Of a DNA stretch of 5,101 bases, positions 1 through 5,101 are shown in pieces (within the stretch, counting starts at the first letter, position 1; each line of letters begins with the position of its first letter). The notes below the pieces were generated by a model. The model saw only the letters and a program-made list of their open reading frames with translations, did not search any database and was not told where the DNA came from. The stretch is from the NCBI GenBank assembly GCA_002315335.1, contig DCGW01000023.1, positions 1 to 5,101 on the forward strand, written 5' to 3'. This DNA is from Firmicutes bacterium UBA1768 (GTDB lineage Bacteria; Bacillota; Clostridia; Peptostreptococcales; Anaerovoracaceae). The translations under genes were made by a program, and so were the position numbers.

Positions 1-1310
1 CTTGCCTGGGTTGTTCCTCTAATCTCTCCCGGAACAGGAATATTTATCTCATCATCCGCAAAATTTATCTGAATTGCTCTGACATCATAGTTCTTTCCAA
101 GGTCCAGCATAATCCATTCTTCGCTTGTATTGGTAGCCGCCTGCCACCAGGTCTGAACATTCTCATCTGCTATATTTTCAGGTCCCTTGCCCTCAGTGCT
201 TGATGAGGCTATCGCATTTTTTCCATAGGATAAAAGCATCCACTCCGGCTTAGCAAAAGGATCCATCTTGCCGTCATTAACTGCTATAGGCCAGTCACCG
301 TAGGACTGATTGCAAAAAAGCTCTCCGTTTGCATCAAAACCGGCAGGCCATAAGCCTACTCGACGCTCGAAATCATGATTTTTGCTGATTCTCATGGTAG
401 CGGTATGCCAGAGATTTCCGTTCTTGTCTTCCATGGTGGAACCATGACCCGCACCCGGAATAAAACCGCCCGGCTTATATGAATAAGGGTTATTAAGAGC
501 AGGTTCAAATGGCCCCAGTGGAGAATTCGAAATGTAAACTCCGTCACCGTAGGTATTGTACTGTGTACCACCAAATGCATACTGGAGATAGTACTTTCCG
601 TCATGCTTGTCCATCCAGGCCCCCTCGATGTACGGTTTGTCCGAAAGCATTCCCTTTATCATAATTCTGTACTTTTCTGGAACAGCTTCTATTCCCCCCG
701 GCAATGACTTGACATAGTACTCGAAGGCTGCTTCTATTTCCGCCTCAGACTTTGGAAGCTTTGAGTTGTTTTCACCAACTCGCTCAAAACCATATTTCTC
801 AGGATGACCAAAAATGAGTTCCACAGCTTCACTCTTAGGGTTCATGGTCTTAGGATCAAGCTCGCAGCCCCAAATCGGAGTCATATTTGAACAGCCCCAA
901 TAGAAATAGATTCTTCCGTCATCATCTACAAAAAGGTTCGGATCCCAATAATCAAATGTACCCTCAACCTTCTCATAAGGACCATTTTCGATATCCTTTG
1001 TCCTAAATCTGTCACAATTGTAGTCATGACTTGAAGCGCAAAAATATACATACTCTCCAAGCACCCTTACATCAGGTGCGTAATCATAAAGTGGCAGCTC
1101 CTTTGGAAGTCTCTTATTGGTCCAGTTTACAAGGTCATCCGATACAAAGTAGCCAAGGGTCATCGATGCAAAAATATAATATCTTCCTTTAAACTCAATC
1201 ATGGATGGATCAGCCGCTTCTCGGCAGACAGAAATTTTATTTTTCCTCTGATCCGCATTAAACTGATACCTGTAATTTATATTAAGTGGATTGCAAAAAT
1301 ATTTTTTCAT
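1..1310 (-). CDS. Family 43 glycoside hydrolase with C-terminal discoidin (F5/8 type C) domain, 3' end cut by window
   Basis: This gene encodes a five-bladed beta-propeller glycosidase; GH43 enzymes are inverting and usually release arabinofuranose, xylose or galactose from plant polysaccharide fragments. I translated it by hand from the ATG at 1310 and it stays open to the window edge (436 full codons). The predicted catalytic triad is visible: general base D34 in EAADPSMI, pKa-modulating D123 in YWDPNLFVDDDG, and catalytic acid E229 in YIEGAWMDKHDGKYYLQYA. H289 in GAGHGSTMED fits the family's conserved propeller-centre histidine. An insertion of about 50 residues (roughly 170-222) precedes the catalytic acid. 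From about residue 364 a discoidin/CBM32-like domain begins (NAIASSSTEGKGP, then EEWIMLDLGKNYDVRAIQI) and runs off the window. The N-terminus MKKYFCNPLN shows no signal peptide, so the enzyme is probably cytoplasmic. It lies 4 bases after the GH2 stop codon, as last visible gene of the operon. The family call is firm; subfamily and substrate are not determined. Confidence 0.9.
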   Translation of the reverse strand, partial: MKKYFCNPLNINYRYQFNADQRKNKISVCREAADPSMIEFKGRYYIFASMTLGYFVSDDLVNWTNKRLPKELPLYDYAPDVRVLGEYVYFCASSHDYNCDRFRTKDIENGPYEKVEGTFDYWDPNLFVDDDGRIYFYWGCSNMTPIWGCELDPKTMNPKSEAVELIFGHPEKYGFERVGENNSKLPKSEAEIEAAFEYYVKSLPGGIEAVPEKYRIMIKGMLSDKPYIEGAWMDKHDGKYYLQYAFGGTQYNTYGDGVYISNSPLGPFEPALNNPYSYKPGGFIPGAGHGSTMEDKNGNLWHTATMRISKNHDFERRVGLWPAGFDANGELFCNQSYGDWPIAVNDGKMDPFAKPEWMLLSYGKNAIASSSTEGKGPENIADENVQTWWQAATNTSEEWIMLDLGKNYDVRAIQINFADDEINIPVPGEIRGTTQA

Positions 1311-1314
1311 AGCT

Positions 1315-3513
1315 CTACTTACCTTCTTTTTTTATCTGTCTCAGTGCAGCATCCAGACCCTTTATCATATCACTGTCAGGATCCATTCCCCCCTGGGATA
1401 TAAGCTTCTTTAATGGTTGTCTGGCAATAATCTTTTGCATTGCCTCCGGAATCTCAACATTCTTACCCATTCCTCCGGCTGTGTTTGCATTCATCTGCGC
1501 CATCATTCTGTCGACTATCGCCTTGCCTGCAGGTGTTGCGCTTATTTCTGCCATGGTGGAATTAATTGAAAGGTAGTCATCATCTGCCGCTTCATCCTCT
1601 TTTTCATCAAACCAGTTCTTAACCTTGTCTGCCGATGCAAAATATGCAGGATTCGGCTCGCTAACCTTTCTGATTGTCATTTCATCATATTCCTCACCTG
1701 ACACAGCCTTAATGGTATGCTGTCCGTTAATCGGAACCATGAATTTAAATACATGGGCGCCACTCTTAGTCTCAAACAAAGCGCCATCAACAAACAGAGT
1801 CACCGTGTCACAGTTTGAGTAAACCTTAATTTCGGTTGTCTCCTCCACTCTGTCAATATATCTTCTTCCGCAAAGATGAACGAAAGGAGCCTCTGTCCAC
1901 CAGGCCTTATAAATATAATAAGCATCCTTCTTTTGTTTTCTGTCAAAGGTAATCAGACCCTTGTGATTCTTGCCCGGGTCTCCTGCCTCATCTCTTCCCG
2001 CCGCAGCGAACTCGAACATATTCCAGCAGTAGGTGCCCCAGATATATGGTCTTTTAGAGAACATTTCAAGCATATGCTCATGGTAGACTGCCTGATAGCT
2101 TTCTGTGTAGTCTCCCTTTACCGGCTTTGGTGACTGGAGTGTGATCACCGAATCTGCGCCATATTCTGTAAGTCCGATTGCCACCTTTGGATAATCTCTG
2201 TGGAAGTCGTCAAACCACTCATCATTGTCCTCCATCTCGCCGACATACCAGCCATAGTAGAGGTTATAGCCTCTGATGTCCGGAAGTGTGACAAGTGGCG
2301 AACCTGTCTCGAGGAGGAAAAGATTTGCCATTGCCGACATCCTCTTTTTATCCATCTTATGAACCAAATCATTTAAAATTCTATGGTTTTCCATAAGATC
2401 CTCTGTGACACCCTGAAGGGTAATCTCATTTGAAAGGGCCCAACAAATAATTGATGCATGATTGTAATTCTGGGAAATTAACTCCTTCATCTGCTTGATA
2501 GTGTTCTCACGACCTGTGTCCATGTGAACGGTGATGTATGGGATTTCTGCCCATGCAATGATTCCCCTCTCATCACAAAGCTCATAAAAATACTGATCAT
2601 GCTGATAGTGGGCAAGGCGAATAGAATTGGCTCCCATAGAAAGGATTAATTCCATATCCTCCTCGTGCATTTCTTTTGTGAGAGCATTTCCCACTCCCAG
2701 TCTGTCCTGATGCCTTGAAACGCCGTGAAGCGGATAGCTTCTGCCATTTAAGAAAAATCCCTTCTCGGGATCAATATAGTATTCCCTGCATCCGAAACGA
2801 TCGGAAATCTCATCCATCACCACTCCGTCTTTAATAAGCTTTGCAGTGGCTGTATAAAGAAACGGATCACCAAGACCATCCCATTTATGAACATTCTTAA
2901 TTTCCAGACTACCGATGGCCTTCCCTGCTTCTGGTTCAAGCTTTATTGAACCTACACCACAGACCTCTATCGAAATGCAATCAGCATCACCGGTGTAATA
3001 TGTCTCAAAATCAATTCCGGCATCATTCCCATTAACATTTGGGGTAATAACAAAACCGTTGCTGCCATAATAGTCAAGGTCAAAATGGCTCTTATCTACT
3101 ACAATAAGATAAACATCTCTGTAGATTCCGCCGTAAAAAGTAAAATCAGCTCTCTGTGGATAAACATGATCATTTGCAGAATTGTCTACCTCGACCCTGA
3201 TCACATTTTCATCGGAAATAAGTTCCGTAATGTTGACTCTGAAGGTGGAATAACCACCATCATGATTAACTGCCTTTTTCCCGTTTACAAAGACTTCGGC
3301 ACTTGAATTTACGCCCCTAAATTCCACATATAATTCCTGATTTTCATTCATTTCGGGCTTCGCAAAGCTTTTCTCATATACGCAGGTGCCTCTGTAATAG
3401 TCCGCCTGTCCCTGACCATCTATTGCATTCCATGTATGCGGAAGTGTCACCTGAAAGGACTCATTTTCCTTTGTAAAAGTCCAATCGTTATTCCAAATAA
3501 TTGTCTTTCTCAT
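1315..3513 (-). CDS. Family 2 glycoside hydrolase, beta-galactosidase type, with extra helical C-terminal tail
   Basis: This is a retaining GH2 exo-glycosidase, most likely a beta-galactosidase, acting in the cytoplasm since no signal peptide is seen. I start it at the ATG at 3513 (732 residues): the TTG one codon upstream sits only 3 bases from the Shine-Dalgarno sequence, the ATG 6 bases. Domains in order: N-terminal jelly roll (about 2-140, with LPHTWNAIDGQGQADYYRG), immunoglobulin-like sandwich (about 145-243), TIM barrel (about 248-545), a second sandwich resembling DUF4982 (about 555-615), an acidic linker (635-646) and a helical tail (647-732). In the barrel the family signature FFLNGRSYPLHGVSRHQD is at 253-270, the predicted acid/base is E363 in WALSNEI and the nucleophile E450 in GLTEYGADS. 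Tryptophans in YIWGTYCWNMFEF (490-502) match the family's substrate-site region. It follows the symporter by 52 bases and precedes GH43 by 4. Beta-glucuronidase or beta-mannosidase specificity cannot be excluded. Confidence 0.93.
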   Translation of the reverse strand: MRKTIIWNNDWTFTKENESFQVTLPHTWNAIDGQGQADYYRGTCVYEKSFAKPEMNENQELYVEFRGVNSSAEVFVNGKKAVNHDGGYSTFRVNITELISDENVIRVEVDNSANDHVYPQRADFTFYGGIYRDVYLIVVDKSHFDLDYYGSNGFVITPNVNGNDAGIDFETYYTGDADCISIEVCGVGSIKLEPEAGKAIGSLEIKNVHKWDGLGDPFLYTATAKLIKDGVVMDEISDRFGCREYYIDPEKGFFLNGRSYPLHGVSRHQDRLGVGNALTKEMHEEDMELILSMGANSIRLAHYQHDQYFYELCDERGIIAWAEIPYITVHMDTGRENTIKQMKELISQNYNHASIICWALSNEITLQGVTEDLMENHRILNDLVHKMDKKRMSAMANLFLLETGSPLVTLPDIRGYNLYYGWYVGEMEDNDEWFDDFHRDYPKVAIGLTEYGADSVITLQSPKPVKGDYTESYQAVYHEHMLEMFSKRPYIWGTYCWNMFEFAAAGRDEAGDPGKNHKGLITFDRKQKKDAYYIYKAWWTEAPFVHLCGRRYIDRVEETTEIKVYSNCDTVTLFVDGALFETKSGAHVFKFMVPINGQHTIKAVSGEEYDEMTIRKVSEPNPAYFASADKVKNWFDEKEDEAADDDYLSINSTMAEISATPAGKAIVDRMMAQMNANTAGGMGKNVEIPEAMQKIIARQPLKKLISQGGMDPDSDMIKGLDAALRQIKKEGK
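1322..1327 (-). promoter_or_regulatory. Shine-Dalgarno sequence of the GH43 gene, inside the end of GH2
   Basis: The minus strand reads AGAAGG, within the last codons of GH2, 11 bases before the ATG at 1310. The spacing is a little long. Because the site is inside the GH2 coding region and only 4 bases separate the GH2 stop from the GH43 start, translational coupling of the two enzymes is likely. Confidence 0.6.
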
Positions 3514-3519
3514 CAAATA

Positions 3520-3527
3520 CCCCTTCT
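3520..3527 (-). promoter_or_regulatory. Shine-Dalgarno sequence of the GH2 gene
   Basis: The minus strand reads AGAAGGGG, then TATTTG, then ATG. The 6-base gap favours the ATG at 3513 over the adjacent TTG at 3516. The run AGGGG could also pair with CCCCU further upstream in the same leader (see the stem-loop entry). Confidence 0.75.
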
Positions 3528-3535
3528 AGTCAAAT

Positions 3536-3559
3536 TCCCCCAGGATATACCTGAGGGGA
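3536..3559 (-). promoter_or_regulatory. Intercistronic GC-rich stem-loop between symporter and GH2
   Basis: Two arms pair perfectly over 9 bp around a 5-base loop, with one bulged base at 3554: on the plus strand TCCCCCAGG, loop ATATA, then CCTGAGGGGA. In the minus-strand transcript it lies 6 bases after the second of the tandem stops and 8 bases before the GH2 Shine-Dalgarno sequence. After the hairpin the minus strand continues AATTTGAC, without a U run, so it is a poor terminator for the operon and is more likely a processing, stability or translation-control element. On the plus strand it is followed by a T-rich stretch (3560-3575), so it could end antisense transcripts. The structure is seen in the sequence; the role is inferred. 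Confidence 0.6.
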
Positions 3560-3565
3560 TATTTA

Positions 3566-5029
3566 TTATTTTTCTAATTCTGCTTTTTTTGTTGCAATTC
3601 GTTTCTGAACCTCAATCATCTCTTCCTTATCAAGCTTGCAGTTCTTCATTGCCACAAGAGTGATAATCCAACCGATAATCGGAAGTCCGTATGAAACCGC
3701 AAGAGTTACGGCATAAATGCCTGTTGTAAGTTCATCTGTCGGCTGCGGAACTGTGTTTACATATCCTACAAGCGCAACCGCTCCGGTAGCCATAAGTGCG
3801 CCAAAGGAAGAAATAATCTTATCAATAAGTGAATATGTACCTGTTACAACTGCAGGAATATATTTTCCACTTCTGTCAAGCTCATAGTCAATGATATCAG
3901 CCATAAATGAGGTATCCGCTGTGGTGACACACATCTTTGCGCCGTTAAAGCCAAGAGAGAGAAGCACATAAAGAATCATTGAAATACTTCCCATCTTCGC
4001 TATGGTGCTAGGGTCGATAACAATGAAGAATACACACATGATAACAGCCATTACCATACAAACCTTTGTCCAGAACACAATTGCATTCTTAGAGCCGTGC
4101 TTTCCGGCATATTTTGCACCAAATACCGCAAAAATGATTGAAGGCAACATACTGATTACAGAGAGAATTGTTGCAAGTCCCATATTTCCGATAAGAATTC
4201 CGTAAAGTAATGTTGTAATAACTGCCTGTGAAGCTGTAATCTGTGCAATCTTGTCCGAAGACTGTGCCGCAATGTAAGCCTGAAGTGGCTTATTATTTTT
4301 AAGTACCTCAACCATATCCTTGATTTTAAGAGGCTCGTGCTTTGCAACGCCTCTGTAGTACTTAGGCTTATCATATTCTGAAATACCGATACATACTAAC
4401 ACTATGCCGAATGCAGCAACGCCTATACAAACCTTAACCGCTGCTGAAAGGTATGCCTGGTTATACTCTCCTCCAAACATCGGAAGGAGGACTGTATTAA
4501 GAACAATTGAAAGAGCCATAGGAACCAAATAGTTAAAGGCTGTTGTCCAAACTCCCACAGTCGGTCTCTGCTTCGGATCATTGGTCATTATTGCAGGAAG
4601 CGTCTGTGCTGTCATATTTGTAACTGTATATCCAAGTACATATACAATATACAAAATAACAAAGATTACAACTCCATGCCCCTTTGAGGCAAGACCATCA
4701 AACATTAGCCATAGTGCAACCGCTTCAACAACAAATCCGCTAACTAAAAGAATTCTAAGTTTTCCGAACTTGGTATCCACCTTGTCATACAAAATAGCAA
4801 GAAGAGGATCTGTTATTCCATCCAAAATACGGGTACATGTTAAAATGATACCAATTGTGGCAGTAGCGATTCCAAAACCGATGCTGGCAGCGTAGCTTGC
4901 CATTCCGATAATTGTGTAAGCAGACATTCCTACAAATCCGTTAAATGCGTACAAAATAATCTGCCATAATTTTGCGTGTCTGTAATCAACGCCGTCGATT
5001 TGACTCTGAGTAACTTTTTCCTTCGCCAT
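3566..5029 (-). CDS. GPH-family sugar:cation symporter (MFS_2, MelB/XynB-transporter type)
   Basis: This membrane protein should import a glycoside or short oligosaccharide, coupled to Na+ or H+. I start it at the ATG at 5029 (487 residues, MAKEKVTQSQ), preceded by a perfect AGGAGG; a TTG five codons earlier lies upstream of that site and is rejected. About twelve hydrophobic segments are visible, in two halves joined by a charged central loop (about 217-250). The GPH signature is clear: TRILDGITDPLLAILYD (66-82) with R67, D70 and D74, then DTKFGKLR (85-92). The C-terminal half has ADIIDYELDRSGKY (377-390) and K404 in SLIDKII, both typical of the family. The tail (464-487) is a charged cytoplasmic helix. 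By eye against MelB, the cation-site aspartates D55 and D59 correspond to D70 and D74, but D19 and D124 appear replaced by M35 and N138. It is the first visible gene of the operon and ends in tandem TAA TAA stops. Substrate is inferred only from the downstream hydrolases. Confidence 0.92.
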   Translation of the reverse strand: MAKEKVTQSQIDGVDYRHAKLWQIILYAFNGFVGMSAYTIIGMASYAASIGFGIATATIGIILTCTRILDGITDPLLAILYDKVDTKFGKLRILLVSGFVVEAVALWLMFDGLASKGHGVVIFVILYIVYVLGYTVTNMTAQTLPAIMTNDPKQRPTVGVWTTAFNYLVPMALSIVLNTVLLPMFGGEYNQAYLSAAVKVCIGVAAFGIVLVCIGISEYDKPKYYRGVAKHEPLKIKDMVEVLKNNKPLQAYIAAQSSDKIAQITASQAVITTLLYGILIGNMGLATILSVISMLPSIIFAVFGAKYAGKHGSKNAIVFWTKVCMVMAVIMCVFFIVIDPSTIAKMGSISMILYVLLSLGFNGAKMCVTTADTSFMADIIDYELDRSGKYIPAVVTGTYSLIDKIISSFGALMATGAVALVGYVNTVPQPTDELTTGIYAVTLAVSYGLPIIGWIITLVAMKNCKLDKEEMIEVQKRIATKKAELEK

Positions 5030-5033
5030 AATT

Positions 5034-5039
5034 CCTCCT
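5034..5039 (-). promoter_or_regulatory. Shine-Dalgarno sequence of the symporter gene
   Basis: The minus strand reads AGGAGG followed by AATT and the ATG at 5029. The match to the 16S rRNA tail is perfect; the 4-base spacing is on the short side but usable. It decides the start, because the alternative TTG at 5044 lies upstream of this site. Confidence 0.85.
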
Positions 5040-5067
5040 AGCAAGAACAGTTTTTCTAAAACTTTCC

Positions 5068-5089
5068 ATTAACATATTGTTTGGTTAAT
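5068..5089. promoter_or_regulatory. Inverted repeat upstream of the symporter, candidate operator
   Basis: ATTAAC and GTTAAT are perfect 6-bp inverted arms separated by 10 bases, 39 bases before the symporter ATG and 29 bases before its Shine-Dalgarno sequence. The position suits an operator for a sugar-responsive regulator. The arms are AT-rich and short, so chance is possible. No convincing -35/-10 pair can be picked out in the 72 bases of leader visible here, so the promoter may lie in or beyond this stretch, or the operon may begin further upstream. Confidence 0.25.
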
Positions 5090-5101
5090 AGTAACTTCGC
5101 A

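Noticed and set aside
392..604. 70-codon minus-strand open frame inside the GH43 region
   Set aside because: It overlaps in another frame the GH43 frame, which carries family motifs throughout, so it is a shadow.
3514..3516. TTG as start codon of the GH2 gene
   Set aside because: It lies only 3 bases from the Shine-Dalgarno sequence, while the adjacent ATG has a normal 6-base spacing.
3536..3575. Intrinsic terminator ending the symporter transcript before GH2
   Set aside because: On the minus strand the hairpin is followed by AATTTGAC with no U run, and a same-strand gene follows at once. The T-rich side faces the plus strand, where no gene ends.
4581..4895. 104-codon open frame on the plus strand inside the symporter gene
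   Set aside because: It is antisense to a clear membrane protein gene whose hydrophobic codon pattern creates open frames on the other strand; no Shine-Dalgarno sequence or recognisable domain was seen.
5030..5044. TTG start giving five more residues (MLGGI) on the symporter
   Set aside because: These codons include the AGGAGG ribosome binding site itself, which serves the ATG at 5029.
5030..5101. A sigma-A promoter for the symporter
   Set aside because: Candidate hexamers such as TTACTA with TTAATG are poor matches, so I do not call a promoter.

Overview
The window holds three genes, all on the minus strand and read from right to left: a sugar:cation symporter of the GPH family (5029 to 3566), a glycoside hydrolase family 2 enzyme of the beta-galactosidase type (3513 to 1315), and a glycoside hydrolase family 43 enzyme with a discoidin-like C-terminal domain (1310 to beyond position 1, so its 3' end is missing). 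No RNA gene, CRISPR array, insertion sequence or plus-strand gene can be supported.

Layout: 5030-5101 is the leader of the transporter gene, with a strong Shine-Dalgarno sequence and a 22-bp dyad that may be an operator. 3514-3565 is a 52-base gap between transporter and GH2, holding a compact GC-rich stem-loop and the GH2 ribosome binding site. 1311-1314 is a 4-base gap between GH2 and GH43, whose ribosome binding site lies inside the end of the GH2 gene. The spacing and shared direction indicate one operon. Two of the start codons were moved inward from longer TTG-initiated frames to ATGs with well-placed Shine-Dalgarno sequences.

The organism is probably a Gram-positive anaerobe of the Firmicutes, most likely a Lachnospiraceae member of the Butyrivibrio/Roseburia type from rumen or gut. 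This is inferred from the moderately low GC content, AGGAGG-type ribosome binding sites, the many lysine, AGA/AGG and ATA codons, and the symporter + GH2 + GH43 layout common in those bacteria. It is not proven by any marker gene.

How the genes work together: neither hydrolase has a visible signal peptide, so the simplest model is an uptake-and-digest cassette. Short plant cell-wall oligosaccharides enter through the symporter and are trimmed in the cytoplasm by the GH2 (probably beta-galactoside or a related beta-linked sugar) and the GH43 (probably arabinofuranoside, xyloside or galactoside). An arabinogalactan- or hemicellulose-derived oligosaccharide is a reasonable guess; the sequence does not fix the substrate.

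This is a recognisable type of carbohydrate-use operon, not an obviously new system. The points worth a second look are the extra helical tail on the GH2, the apparent loss of two MelB-type acidic residues in the transporter, a discoidin domain on an apparently cytoplasmic GH43, a helical insertion next to the GH43 catalytic acid, and the hairpin that could compete with a pairing that masks the GH2 ribosome binding site.
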